Part shown: in pieces, positions 8,835 to 17,676 of the stretch
How the letters are laid out: each line of letters begins with the position of its first letter
Position numbering within the stretch: the first letter of the stretch is position 1
Assembly (NCBI GenBank): GCA_900551295.1
Contig: URVJ01000011.1
Span: 11,357 to 75,356, forward strand
DNA from: an uncultured Eubacteriales bacterium
Lineage (GTDB): Bacteria > Bacillota > Clostridia > Oscillospirales > CAG-382
Direction of reading: 5' to 3'
DNA: 64,000 bases
Translations under genes and position numbers: made by a program
Notes under the pieces: model-generated
The model's database searches: none
What the model saw: the letters and a program-made list of their open reading frames with translations, nothing else
What the model was told of the DNA's origin: nothing

Positions 8835-10985
8835 TTAAAAGTCGAGATTGGTTACGTATTTAGCGTTGCGTTGGATAAAATCGCGTCTGGGTTCAACCTT
8901 TTCACCCATAAGGAGGGAGAAAGTTTCATCAGCGCGGATAGCGTCCTCAACATCAACGCGCAGCAGTGTTCTTCTTTCGGGATCCATAGTAGTTTCCCAG
9001 AGCTGATCTGCGTCCATTTCACCGAGACCTTTATAGCGTTCGGCTTCGACGTTATTGCCGCCGAGTTCTTCAATATACATATCTCTTTCTTCATCTGAGA
9101 AAGCGTATCTCTGCTGTTTACCCTTAAACACTTTATAAAGCGGAGGCATTGCGCAGAAGATATGTCCCTGTTCTACAAGCGGTCTCATATAACGGAAGAA
9201 CAGCGTCAGGAGCAGCGTTTTTATATGAGCGCCGTCAACATCGGCATCCGCCATTATGATTATCTTGCCGTAGCGCAGTTTATCAATATTGAATTCTTCG
9301 CCGACGCCGCAGCCGAGTGCAATAATGATAGGCTTTATCTGATCCGACGAGAAAACCTTATCAAGACGCGCCTTTTCAACATTAAGAATCTTACCTCTCA
9401 TAGGAAGTATGGCCTGATAACGGCTGTCTCTGCCGTCCTTTGCGGTACCTCCTGCGGAATCTCCCTCGACAAGGAACAGTTCGGACTCGTTTACGTCCTT
9501 GCTGCGGCAATCCGCAAGCTTTCCGGGAAGTGACGTTCTGTCAAGAGCAGTCTTTCGCGTAAGTTCTCTTGCGCGTCTTGCAGCCTCTCTCGCACGGGAC
9601 GCCTGTTTTGCCTTTTCTATGACTATCTTTCCGACAGCCGGATTTTCTTCAAAATATTCCGACAGCTTTTCCTGCATGAGAGTCTCGACAAACGGTCTTA
9701 TATCGGCGTTTCCGAGTTTGCTCTTTGTCTGTCCCTCAAACTGAGCTTCGGGAAGCTTTACGCTTACTATCGCGCATATGCCTTCCCTGACGTCCTCGCC
9801 CGACAGGTTCTTGTCGTCGGCTTTAAGATAGCCGTATTTTCTCGCATAGTCATTGAGTATCTTTGTAAGGGCGTTCTTGAATCCCGTTTCATGCGTTCCG
9901 CCCTCAATGGTATTTATATTGTTAGCAAAAGTTATGAGCGTTTCGTTATATGACGCGTTATACTGGAACGCTATCTCGCAGGAAACGTCGTTTTTCTTTC
10001 CGGCAATATAGATTACGTTCTCATGCAGCATTGTGGTATGCTTTTTCGCATTGAGAAATTCTACGAACGAACGTATGCCGCCCTCAAAGCAAAGAGTCGT
10101 CTTTTTCTCATGCGGAGCGTGTTCGTGCGGAACGTTTTCCTCAAGAGAAAGTTCCCTGTCGCGCTCGCTTTCGCTCAGATCCTCATCATCTGAAATATCC
10201 GCATCGTCGCTTGCTTCGTCGGACAGCGTGCCCTCGTCTCCGAGTATTTCGGGAACGTGCTGTTCCGTCTGCGGACGAAGATCGACAAGCTCTATTTCAA
10301 GTCCGGCATTAAGAAATGCCTGTTCGCGCAGTCTTGTCAGAACGGTATCGTAATCGAATATAAGTTCCTCGAATATTTCGGGATCTGGTTTGAAACGCAC
10401 ATACAGTCCATGCTCGTCGGTCGGTCCCTCGTCCTTTATAGGTCTTGCAACAGCACCGCGTTCAAAGCGTTCGGTAAACTTTCTTCCGTCATGGCAGTTT
10501 ACTATTTCCGTCCACTCGGAAAGTGCGTTTACGACAGACGCGCCGACGCCGTGCAGACCTCCGGAAATTTTATATCCGTCGCCGCCGAATTTACCGCCGG
10601 CATGGAGTACCGTAAACACGACTTCTATCGTAGGTATGCCCATTTTCGGGTGTATGCCCGACGGGATTCCTCGTCCGTTATCGCGCACGGATACGGAATT
10701 GTCCTCGTGCAGCGTTACGGTTATCTTGGTGCATATTCCGGCAAGAGCCTCGTCTATCGAGTTATCGACTATTTCGTATATAAGATGGTGCAGACCTCTT
10801 ACCGACGTAGAGCCGATATACATACCCGGTCTTTTTCTGACCGCCTCAAGTCCTTCGAGAACCTGTATCTGGCTGTCGTCGTATTTATGTGCCGACGAAT
10901 CGACAGCGCTGTCGGAAGCCGAAACTCCGTCGGTAAAATCGTTTTCGTCGAGATTGTTTGTGTTTACACCGTTTTGTTCTAACAT
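8835..10985 (-). CDS. gyrB: DNA gyrase subunit B with acidic insert
   Basis: GyrB is the ATPase subunit of gyrase, introducing negative supercoils with GyrA. Visible are the GHKL ATPase site (EIVDNSIDEA around residue 75; GGLHGVGASVVNALS around 142-155), the Toprim motif VEGDSAGGTAKDGRDS, the metal-binding DADVDGAH, and the C-terminal tail. At 716 residues it is longer than the usual 630-650 because of an acidic N-terminal leader of about 35 residues and an insert at about residues 238-293, rich in Asp, Glu and Ser, placed in the transducer domain before KKTTLCFEGG. AAGGAG lies upstream of the ATG. It is the last gene of a tagA-recF-remB-gyrB operon; gyrA does not follow within the window. 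Confidence 0.97.
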   Translation of the reverse strand: MLEQNGVNTNNLDENDFTDGVSASDSAVDSSAHKYDDSQIQVLEGLEAVRKRPGMYIGSTSVRGLHHLIYEIVDNSIDEALAGICTKITVTLHEDNSVSVRDNGRGIPSGIHPKMGIPTIEVVFTVLHAGGKFGGDGYKISGGLHGVGASVVNALSEWTEIVNCHDGRKFTERFERGAVARPIKDEGPTDEHGLYVRFKPDPEIFEELIFDYDTVLTRLREQAFLNAGLEIELVDLRPQTEQHVPEILGDEGTLSDEASDDADISDDEDLSESERDRELSLEENVPHEHAPHEKKTTLCFEGGIRSFVEFLNAKKHTTMLHENVIYIAGKKNDVSCEIAFQYNASYNETLITFANNINTIEGGTHETGFKNALTKILNDYARKYGYLKADDKNLSGEDVREGICAIVSVKLPEAQFEGQTKSKLGNADIRPFVETLMQEKLSEYFEENPAVGKIVIEKAKQASRAREAARRARELTRKTALDRTSLPGKLADCRSKDVNESELFLVEGDSAGGTAKDGRDSRYQAILPMRGKILNVEKARLDKVFSSDQIKPIIIALGCGVGEEFNIDKLRYGKIIIMADADVDGAHIKTLLLTLFFRYMRPLVEQGHIFCAMPPLYKVFKGKQQRYAFSDEERDMYIEELGGNNVEAERYKGLGEMDADQLWETTMDPERRTLLRVDVEDAIRADETFSLLMGEKVEPRRDFIQRNAKYVTNLDF

Positions 10986-11062
10986 TGTATCAGTTTACTC
11001 CTTGTCGTTCCGGATTGCTTTAGGCACACCGGCTTTTTTGGATTTATCTTCAGTATAAATTA

Positions 11063-11344
11063 TTACAGATGCTTTGACTGCCTTCTCCAGCGGCTTTCAA
11101 GCGTCAAAGAAGAGAGCGTCGTTATATACACAAGCTCTTTTCTTCCCTTTGCGCAAAGCACGAAAGCCTTAGGCAGATCGTTTCCGGCAACATATGCCCT
11201 GCCAGACTTTTCCGCAGCCGACAGAAACCGTTTTGTATCTGTACCCGTGCTTGCGGTATCAAGGTCGAACACGCCGAGTATCTCGTCTTTCGGCAGAATA
11301 TAAACACCGCCGATATTTATAAGCGGATTTTTATTTTCAGTCAC
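11063..11344 (-). CDS. remB: RemB/YaaB-like DUF370 regulatory protein
   Basis: This 93-residue protein matches the DUF370 family of small DNA-binding proteins; in Bacillus subtilis the paralogue lying between recF and gyrB is YaaB (RemB), and the position here is the same. Conserved family features are the start INIGGVYILPKDEILGVFDLDTAS and the central FLSAAEKSGR. The start is GTG at 11344. RemA/RemB relatives activate biofilm matrix and osmoprotection genes in Bacillus; the target here is unknown. It sits between recF and gyrB with short gaps and is presumably co-transcribed. Confidence 0.9.
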   Translation of the reverse strand: MTENKNPLINIGGVYILPKDEILGVFDLDTASTGTDTKRFLSAAEKSGRAYVAGNDLPKAFVLCAKGRKELVYITTLSSLTLESRWRRQSKHL

Positions 11345-11383
11345 AGTATCACATCCGTAAATGCATATTTTTGTTATCGGGCT

Positions 11384-12583
11384 TTATAAAGCCTGTTTAT
11401 ACCTGCCGTTTTCAACGTGAATCAGGTTTAACCCCGCGTTTTTCGGCAAGTGCGAAACGTCGCAGCAGGTTATGACGGTCTGTTTTCCCGAAAGCAGTTC
11501 GGAAAGCCGTTCTCTGCGCTCCGAGTCAAGCTCGCTGAAAAGATCGTCGAGCAGAAACACCGGATATTCTCCCGTAAGTTCCTTTATTATTTCGCCCTCC
11601 GCAAGCTTTATCGCAAGCACGGCGCTTCTCTGCTGTCCCTGAGATCCGAACGAACGCGCAGCCCACTCGGTAAGCCTTGCAAGCTTGCCGTCGTCATCGG
11701 TCTTGTCGGGATTTAAGGTCGCCGACGCCGCTCTTTCGTCTTTTGCAATATATATCATAAGCTCATCTCTGTGCGGTCCGTGAAAGGTTCTTCCGAGCGA
11801 CAGATCGCTTTGCAGACTCTTTTCGTACACTCCGCAGAGAATTTTTGACGCCGTTTTTTCATCATATAAATTCTGCGTTTCGGCAAAACCCGAATATTTG
11901 ACGCATAATTTTTCCTTTTCGCCCGTAAGCTGCGAATACATATTTCCCGCAATTTCCGAAAGCTTGTCGCAGAACATACATCTCTGTCTTGCAACGACGG
12001 CAGCGGCATCGGAGAGCTGTTCGGAAAGCACCGTGATGTAATCCTTATCGGGCGCTGTACCCGAAATTTTCAGCTTTTTGAGATAGGCGTTTCTCTGGGA
12101 AAGCACCTTTTCATATTCATTGAGCGCCGAAACGTATCGCGGTCTTATCTGACACAGCGCAAGGTCTGTAAGCTTACGCCGTTCTTCGGGTCCGCCCTTT
12201 ACAAGGCTCAGATGATCCGGCGTAAAAAGCACGGCTCTGAAAATGCCCAAAAACTCCGACGTCTTTTGAACTGCAAACCCGTCAACGCTCATATGCTTTG
12301 TTACCGACGCCCCATTCCCGGTGTAATTTACCGACATATGACGCAGATTTGCGCCCTTTTGCAGCGTCATCTGCACGTCCGCCGATACTGCGCCTCTGCT
12401 TATAAGCTCTTTTTCCCTGCTTGTTCTGAAACTTTTTGCACAGGCAAACAAGAACATAGCTTCAAGCGTATTTGTCTTGCCCGCGGCATTTTGACCGCAC
12501 AGCACGTTTATTCCGTCGGAAAGAGGCGGCAGAGTTCCGGTAAGATTGCGGTAATTACGGGTTTCGAGCTTTTTAATGAGCAT
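11384..12583 (-). CDS. recF: DNA replication and repair protein RecF
   Basis: RecF is an SMC-like ATPase that helps load RecA at gaps. The Walker A motif GQNAAGKT is at residues 30-37, and the signature and Walker B region (VFLLDDLFSELDSERRERL) lies near the C terminus; 399 residues is slightly longer than the family norm of about 370. Its ATG shares one base with the TGA of the upstream glycosyltransferase gene (TGATG), so translation is probably coupled. The common dnaA-dnaN-recF arrangement is broken: dnaA and dnaN are not upstream. Confidence 0.95.
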   Translation of the reverse strand: MLIKKLETRNYRNLTGTLPPLSDGINVLCGQNAAGKTNTLEAMFLFACAKSFRTSREKELISRGAVSADVQMTLQKGANLRHMSVNYTGNGASVTKHMSVDGFAVQKTSEFLGIFRAVLFTPDHLSLVKGGPEERRKLTDLALCQIRPRYVSALNEYEKVLSQRNAYLKKLKISGTAPDKDYITVLSEQLSDAAAVVARQRCMFCDKLSEIAGNMYSQLTGEKEKLCVKYSGFAETQNLYDEKTASKILCGVYEKSLQSDLSLGRTFHGPHRDELMIYIAKDERAASATLNPDKTDDDGKLARLTEWAARSFGSQGQQRSAVLAIKLAEGEIIKELTGEYPVFLLDDLFSELDSERRERLSELLSGKQTVITCCDVSHLPKNAGLNLIHVENGRYKQAL

Positions 12584-13344
12584 CAGCCCTCATGACCCCT
12601 GTTTTTGTGTATTACCGTACCGAAAAGAAATCTCGGCAGATTCATCATACGCCCTGCTCTTGTCGGCTGCTTTATCAGTCTGTAAAACCATTCGAGGTTT
12701 GTCTTTACGAAAAAGTCCGGCGCACGCTTTACGGTTCCTGCGAACACGTCCACGCTTCCTCCGAGTCCCGCTGCAAAGCTTACTTTAAGTTTATCACGGT
12801 TATCGTATATCCACTTTTCCTGTTTCGGCGCACCGAGGCATACGAAAAGTATTTTTGCGCCAGACGCGTTTATTTCGTCGGCTATGCTCTGATTGTCGGC
12901 GTCCGAAAAGTATCCGTCGCGCACTCCGCTTATTACCAGTCCCGGATATTTTTCGCAGAGCTTATCCGCGGCAAGTCTCGCAACGCACGGTCTTTCAGAC
13001 GTTGCCTTGCCTCCGCCGAAGATAAATATGCCGTCTCCGGTCTTGCTTGCGTATTCGGCGATAAGATCCGCCGTTTCGACGCCTGCAACCTTTTGCTTAA
13101 GCGGCGTGCCGAGTATCTTTGACGCGTATACGACGCCTATTCCGTCGGGAATAATCAGATCCGCCGAGTTTATTACGCTGTACATACTTTCGTCGTCTAT
13201 ACAGCACTGAACTATCTCGGAATTCGGCGTATACATTACCGAAACTTTTGAATCGTCCCTTATAAGCTCCTTTACTCTTTCAAACGCCTCGTCCTTTGTG
13301 ACGTTATCGAAGTAAACTCCGCGTATATTGATTTTCTGCGGCAT
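12583..13344 (-). CDS. WecG/TagA/CpsF family glycosyltransferase
   Basis: This is a GT26-family enzyme, which transfers N-acetylmannosamine-type sugars onto lipid-linked precursors of wall teichoic acid or similar envelope glycans. Family marks include the TPNSEIV segment (residues about 44-50), the conserved Asp in LIIPDGIGVVYASKILG, FIFGGGKAT, and LGAPKQEKWIYDN near the C terminus. I choose the ATG at 13344 because AGAGGA lies six bases upstream; a longer frame back to 13407 would begin at the predicted transcription start with no ribosome binding site. Being first in an operon with recF, remB and gyrB is unusual. Confidence 0.88.
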   Translation of the reverse strand: MPQKINIRGVYFDNVTKDEAFERVKELIRDDSKVSVMYTPNSEIVQCCIDDESMYSVINSADLIIPDGIGVVYASKILGTPLKQKVAGVETADLIAEYASKTGDGIFIFGGGKATSERPCVARLAADKLCEKYPGLVISGVRDGYFSDADNQSIADEINASGAKILFVCLGAPKQEKWIYDNRDKLKVSFAAGLGGSVDVFAGTVKRAPDFFVKTNLEWFYRLIKQPTRAGRMMNLPRFLFGTVIHKNRGHEG

Positions 13345-13370
13345 AACATTCCTCTGTTTCATCGAGAATT

Positions 13371-13448
13371 TCGCACATATGCGCGAGAACCGTACAGTAC
13401 GGCACAATTATACACAAATATAATACCACACAACGCCGCAAATGTAAA
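13371..13448 (-). promoter_or_regulatory. Promoter and two-hairpin leader of the tagA-recF-remB-gyrB operon
   Basis: On the minus strand TTTACA (13443-13448), a 17-base spacer and TATTAT (13420-13425) form a good sigma-A promoter, with an alternative TATAAT a little downstream. The leader then carries two compact hairpins, CCGTAC-T-GTACGG (13390-13402) and TCGCGCA-TA-TGTGCGA (13371-13386), before the ribosome binding site. They may modulate expression of the gyrase operon. Confidence 0.65.
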
Positions 13449-13479
13449 GGGTTAATTTTTAAACTTTGTCGGAACGCAC

Positions 13480-13515
13480 AAAAAAAGAGCGCCGTAAAAT
13501 CTTAAAACGGCACTC
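13480..13515 (-). terminator. Terminator after the Gfo/Idh gene
   Basis: A stem GAG.GCCGT/ACGGC.CTC (13487-13515, one internal mismatch) is followed on the minus strand by a run of seven T residues. It lies about 20 bases past the stop at 13536. Confidence 0.8.
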
Positions 13516-13535
13516 TCATGTTTATATATTTGTTT

Positions 13536-14834
13536 TTACCGCGCGCTCTGCATTATCTCGTCGGGAGAGACTACTTTTCCGGTCAGTCTCGATTTCTCCG
13601 CGGCGAAAGCTATCATATGGTTTTCGACGGAAATACCTATCTCGCTGAGCTTTGAATCGGTATGCAGTCCGCACTCATATCTGTACAGCGCGTCTATTAT
13701 GCCCTCGTCTCCTCCGCCGTGTCCGCCGACTATCGACTGGTCAAGATTCCTGTCGGTAATATCAACCGCCGTGTGAGTCCTTGTTTCAAAGTCGAACAAA
13801 TCAAACGTCTTTTTGTCCATATACGCCGTGATCTCGCCCTTTGTGCCCATAATTTTAAGACTTCTTCCGCCCTCGTTAAATGCGCACATATTGAACGACA
13901 CGACGGCCCCGCCGTCAAATTCAAGGTTTACCACCTGATGGTCAACGACGTTGTTATCGCATTTAAAGACGCATTTGCCGAACTGCGTGGTCTTTATAGC
14001 TTCCATAATATCGTCATCTGTCGGATTCGGACTTTTTGCCGCGACGCGTCTGAACCAGTTGGTCTTTTCCTCATAATAAAGTTTTACCGCGTTATACGGG
14101 CAGGTATCTCCTGCGGGACAGCCCTGATAGCAGTAATCGGGAGAGCCTTCGGGAGCGTTTTCGCGCGTAAAATATGTAAGCGAACCGAAAGACTGCACAT
14201 TTTTGCACTTTCTGCCGATGAGCCATTGCAGAATATCCATGTCGTGGCAGCATTTCTGGAGTATCATGCATGAGCTTTTCTCGCTGTTGCCCCAGTTTCC
14301 TCTGACAAAGCTGTGCGACTGATGCGTGTTTCCGACGCACTCGGCTGCATGGACGGACATGACGGTGCCGATTTTTCCGCTGTCTATGGTTTCCTTTATC
14401 TTCGTATAAAAATCCGTATATCTCAGAACGTGGCACACAAGCACCTTTACGCCGTTTCTCTGTGCGCTCTCCTTTATCTTAAGACATTCTTCGGGAGTCG
14501 GTGCCGCAGGCTTTTCAAGCAGCAGATCGTACTTTTTCTCCATTGCCGCAAGCGCAGGCTCTGTGTGCATTCTGTCCATAGTGCATATTAAGGCAACGTC
14601 CGCGAATTTCGGCTTTTCAAGCAGCGGTTTATAGTCCGTAAAGCACGCGCTGTCGGGAAGATTCCACTTTTGCTTTATGTAGTTTCTTCTTTCATCGATC
14701 GGCTCGGCGACGGCAACAACCTCGAACCTACCGTCCGCCCTTTTCATAATATCGGTATAGCCTCTTCCTCTGCCGCCCGCACCTATGAGTATCACTTTGA
14801 GAGTTTTTTCCATATTATTTGCACCAGCTTTCAT
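13536..14834 (-). CDS. Gfo/Idh/MocA family oxidoreductase
   Basis: This is an NAD(P)-dependent dehydrogenase-fold protein that acts on sugars or sugar-like compounds. The dinucleotide-binding ILIGAGGRGRGY lies within the first 30 residues and the family lysine motif appears in LLEKPAAPTPEE (near residue 110). At 432 residues it has the longer C-terminal half of clades acting on glycosides or inositol-like substrates; a cluster of cysteines in the middle (YCYQGCPAGDTCPYN) is notable. The first ATG at 14834 is kept, but an ATG seven codons in (14813) is also possible. It is monocistronic, with its own promoter and terminator. The substrate cannot be read from sequence. Confidence 0.88.
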   Translation of the reverse strand: MKAGANNMEKTLKVILIGAGGRGRGYTDIMKRADGRFEVVAVAEPIDERRNYIKQKWNLPDSACFTDYKPLLEKPKFADVALICTMDRMHTEPALAAMEKKYDLLLEKPAAPTPEECLKIKESAQRNGVKVLVCHVLRYTDFYTKIKETIDSGKIGTVMSVHAAECVGNTHQSHSFVRGNWGNSEKSSCMILQKCCHDMDILQWLIGRKCKNVQSFGSLTYFTRENAPEGSPDYCYQGCPAGDTCPYNAVKLYYEEKTNWFRRVAAKSPNPTDDDIMEAIKTTQFGKCVFKCDNNVVDHQVVNLEFDGGAVVSFNMCAFNEGGRSLKIMGTKGEITAYMDKKTFDLFDFETRTHTAVDITDRNLDQSIVGGHGGGDEGIIDALYRYECGLHTDSKLSEIGISVENHMIAFAAEKSRLTGKVVSPDEIMQSAR

Positions 14835-14864
14835 AAAAATTCGGTATTTATACCTTTCGGTTTC

Positions 14865-14893
14865 ATTATAATACGTCTTAACTTATATAACAA
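14865..14893 (-). promoter_or_regulatory. Promoter of the Gfo/Idh gene
   Basis: Minus-strand TTGTTA (14888-14893), a 17-base spacer and a perfect TATAAT (14865-14870). It is 31 bases upstream of the first ATG. Confidence 0.7.
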
Positions 14894-14920
14894 TACACAA
14901 TCAGCCACGATATATGTATT

Positions 14921-14936
14921 ATAAGGTAAACCTTAT
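14921..14936. promoter_or_regulatory. Perfect 16-base inverted repeat between divergent genes
   Basis: ATAAGGT-AA-ACCTTAT is a perfect inverted repeat. It lies about 28 bases upstream of the Gfo/Idh -35 box and about 100 bases upstream of spoIVA. Size and placement would suit a dimeric repressor or activator site, but no second copy was seen. Confidence 0.4.
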
Positions 14937-15038
14937 TAAAAAAGTGCCGCCGCATTTTTAAAAGCGCAAAAAGGTTCTAAACTCCGTGAAAGCTGCGTAA
15001 AATGTACAAACACCAAAACAATACCGGAGGTAAAAATC

Positions 15039-16520
15039 ATGTCTTTTGGTAAATCGCTTTATGAGGATATAGCCACAAGAACCGGCGGAGAAATATACAT
15101 CGGCGTAGTAGGCCCGGTAAGAACCGGAAAGTCAACATTTATAAAGAAATTCATGGATACGCTGGTGCTTCCTAATATGCCGGACGACTTTTCGAGAAGC
15201 CGCACAAACGACTCTCTGCCGCAGAGCGCCGCAGGAAAAACAGTTATGACAACAGAACCCAAATTCGTTCCCGAACAGGCGGCGGAAGTAAATCTTCCCG
15301 ACAACACTCATTTTAAAGTCAAGATGATAGACTGCGTAGGCTACATAGTTCCCGGAGCCATGGGACTTGTCGAAGAGGATAAGCCGCGCATGGTAATGAC
15401 GCCGTGGTCTGACGAGCCCATGCCTTTTGAAAAAGCCGCCGAAACAGGCACTCACAAAGTAATAAGCGAACATTCGACAATAGGAATACTCGTCACGACC
15501 GACGGTACTATCGGAGAAATTCCGCGCGAAAATTACGTTGACGCCGAAAAGCGCGTTGTTGACGAACTGAAAGAGCGTTCAAAGCCGTTTGTAATAGTAT
15601 TGAACTCGGCTCAGCCGCAAAGCGACGAGGCTCACGCTCTCGCAAACAGTCTTGAAGAAGAATACGCCGTTCCGGTAGCGCTTGTCAACTGTCTTGAGCT
15701 TGACGAAAACGACATAGAAAACATACTCGAAATGACGCTGTCGGAATTTCCCGTAAGAAAGCTTGTATTCGACATTCCCGGCTGGGTAAGCGCAATGAAC
15801 AGGGATCACCCTTTATACAAGCAGCTAATAGACGGCATATCCGAACGTGCGTCGGGCATCGAAAAGGTCGGAGAGATAAGCCCCGCGTTTAACGAGGTTT
15901 CGGAGGACGAATTCGGCACGGTCATACACGTAAAGAACGTTGACCTTGCAACGGGCAGCGGAAATCTCAAAATAGAAGTTCCCGACAAGCTGTTTTACAG
16001 TATTCTCGGCGACGAAACAGGCTTTGAAATAGACGGCGAAGAATCTCTCATACGCATAATGACGGAGCTTGCCGCGGCAAAGCACAAGTACGACAAGATG
16101 GCAAAGGCCCTCGAAGAAGTCGAACAGACGGGCTACGGCATTGTTACGCCGTCGGTAGAGGATCTTACTCTCGAAGAACCCGAAATTGTAAAGCAGGCAG
16201 GCGGCTACGGAGTAAGGCTCAAAGCGTCTGCGCCGTCAATCCACATGATAAAGGCGGACATAAAGGCGGAAGTAAGTCCCATTGTCGGCAGCGAAAAACA
16301 GTCGGAGGACATGGTAAAATTCTTACTCAAAGAATTTGAAGAAGATCCGGCAAAGATCTGGGAATCAAATATGTTCGGAAAAACGCTGCACGAGCTTGTC
16401 GGAGAAGGTCTTAATGCAAAGCTTGCCCATATGCCGCACGACGCGCAGATGAAGCTTGCCGACACGCTTCAGAGAATTATCAACGAAGGCTCAAACGGAC
16501 TTATCTGCATATTGCTCTGA
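15039..16520 (+). CDS. spoIVA: Stage IV sporulation protein A (spore coat morphogenetic ATPase)
   Basis: SpoIVA is made in the mother cell, hydrolyses ATP and polymerises on the forespore surface as the base layer of the spore coat. The 493-residue length is typical. The Walker A motif GPVRTGKST (residues 25-33) sits near the N terminus and the protein ends in the hydrophobic GLICILL tail typical of the family. GGAGGT precedes the ATG by seven bases. It is transcribed alone and ends in a strong terminator. SpoIVA is normally under sigma-E; I could not fix a convincing sigma-E promoter in the 200-base upstream gap. Its presence shows the organism is an endospore former or descends from one. 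Confidence 0.97.
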   Translation: MSFGKSLYEDIATRTGGEIYIGVVGPVRTGKSTFIKKFMDTLVLPNMPDDFSRSRTNDSLPQSAAGKTVMTTEPKFVPEQAAEVNLPDNTHFKVKMIDCVGYIVPGAMGLVEEDKPRMVMTPWSDEPMPFEKAAETGTHKVISEHSTIGILVTTDGTIGEIPRENYVDAEKRVVDELKERSKPFVIVLNSAQPQSDEAHALANSLEEEYAVPVALVNCLELDENDIENILEMTLSEFPVRKLVFDIPGWVSAMNRDHPLYKQLIDGISERASGIEKVGEISPAFNEVSEDEFGTVIHVKNVDLATGSGNLKIEVPDKLFYSILGDETGFEIDGEESLIRIMTELAAAKHKYDKMAKALEEVEQTGYGIVTPSVEDLTLEEPEIVKQAGGYGVRLKASAPSIHMIKADIKAEVSPIVGSEKQSEDMVKFLLKEFEEDPAKIWESNMFGKTLHELVGEGLNAKLAHMPHDAQMKLADTLQRIINEGSNGLICILL

Positions 16521-16541
16521 AACAAGCGGTATAAATATTAA

Positions 16542-16580
16542 AGCACAGGGAATTTTACCTCTCTGTGCTGTTTTTACGTT
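16542..16580 (+). terminator. Terminator after spoIVA
   Basis: Stem AGCACAG/CTGTGCT (16542-16548 and 16563-16569) followed by GTTTTTACGTTTT. It separates spoIVA from the converging AraC-type gene. Confidence 0.85.
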
Positions 16581-16592
16581 TTAATTATTCGA

Positions 16593-17465
16593 TCAGAACT
16601 CCGCGTCCGCGACTCTGCTTTTTCTGTACGACGCAGGGGTAAGTCCCGTAAGCTTTCCGAAAATACGGCAGAAATACTGTGCCGACGTAAATCCCGAAAG
16701 CTCCGAGATCTTATTTACGCTCATTCTTGACGACACAAGCAGCGTTTTTGCATACTCCACGCGCATCTGGTTGATTTTTTCGGTAAGCGTCATGTTATAC
16801 TGCGTTCTTATAATGCGGCTGAGCTGTCTTTTGCTGATGTTGAGTTTTCCGGCAATTTCCGACGAAGAAATATTTCCTCTGTAACGTCTCAGAAAATCGT
16901 CGAGCACTCTTATGCGGTTTACTCTTGCATTTACCGTGCCCGAGTACAGCGAATTTCCCGTATTTCCGACGATTCTTCCTATATCCGTAAGCAGCGCGCA
17001 GAGCAGACAGCCTATCTTCTCGCGAAAACCCGTTTCTTTTTTCTTTGCTTCCTCTATTATCGCGCGGCATATAACGCCGCCGTCGGTCTTTCGCTTTGTG
17101 AAAAAGTCGGGATTGCGTACTATGTTCTCAAGCAGCGATTCAAATTCCGTTTCAGGTTCTCCCTTGCTGCTTATATCAAGCGTAAATCCGTATTCCTCCT
17201 GAGAACCCTCGTTTTCCGAAGTCTGAGAATGTATGACGTCCGGCCCCGTTATGTAAAACACGTCCTCGGAAAGCATATGTTCCGCGCCGTTTAAACAAAG
17301 CCTGCCCTTTCCGGAGGTTACAAAATGAAATTCAAACCCCGTATGGCTGTGCGGCTCTACCGCCCATGGGTTCCTTGGCGGATCGTGCATTACATTGAGC
17401 AATATTATATCGTAATTTTTAAAATTATACTCAAAATCCGGGAAGTCTATGCAGGTTCGATTCAA
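16593..17465 (-). CDS. AraC family transcriptional regulator
   Basis: This 290-residue regulator has an N-terminal cupin-like sensing domain (about residues 20-110, with EPHSHTGFEFHFVTSGKG) and a C-terminal pair of helix-turn-helix motifs (about 190-285, ending GFTSAQYFCRIFGKLTGLTPASYRKS), the standard AraC layout for sugar-responsive regulators. The reading frame opens after a TGA, leaving TTG at 17465 as the only upstream start; a consensus promoter 37 bases away supports it, though the ribosome binding site is weak. The target is unknown; the divergent GNAT gene and the nearby ADP-ribosylglycohydrolase gene are candidates. Confidence 0.92.
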   Translation of the reverse strand: MNRTCIDFPDFEYNFKNYDIILLNVMHDPPRNPWAVEPHSHTGFEFHFVTSGKGRLCLNGAEHMLSEDVFYITGPDVIHSQTSENEGSQEEYGFTLDISSKGEPETEFESLLENIVRNPDFFTKRKTDGGVICRAIIEEAKKKETGFREKIGCLLCALLTDIGRIVGNTGNSLYSGTVNARVNRIRVLDDFLRRYRGNISSSEIAGKLNISKRQLSRIIRTQYNMTLTEKINQMRVEYAKTLLVSSRMSVNKISELSGFTSAQYFCRIFGKLTGLTPASYRKSRVADAEF

Positions 17466-17501
17466 ACAAAATCACGTCCGTTCCACATACTTTCTGACAA
17501 A

Positions 17502-17530
17502 ATTATACCATATTCTCCCTTTTCTGTCAA
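17502..17530 (-). promoter_or_regulatory. Consensus promoter of the AraC-type gene
   Basis: Minus-strand TTGACA (17525-17530), a 17-base spacer and TATAAT (17502-17507), both boxes perfect. Confidence 0.85.
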
Positions 17531-17614
17531 TATAAAAATATTGATATTTAGACAATTTAACAATAATTTACAAAAATCCGTTTAAAAAACATACTCGAAT
17601 TTTAAAAGTAACAC

Positions 17615-17643
17615 TTGAAAAAGTGCGGACACGGTATTATAAT
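17615..17643 (+). promoter_or_regulatory. Promoter of the GNAT gene
   Basis: TTGAAA (17615-17620), a 17-base spacer and TATAAT (17638-17643), 33 bases upstream of the ATG at 17677. It is divergent from the AraC gene promoter with about 85 bases between them. Confidence 0.75.
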
Positions 17644-17676
17644 GGTCTAATATGAAATGCAAAGAGGAAGTTTTCG

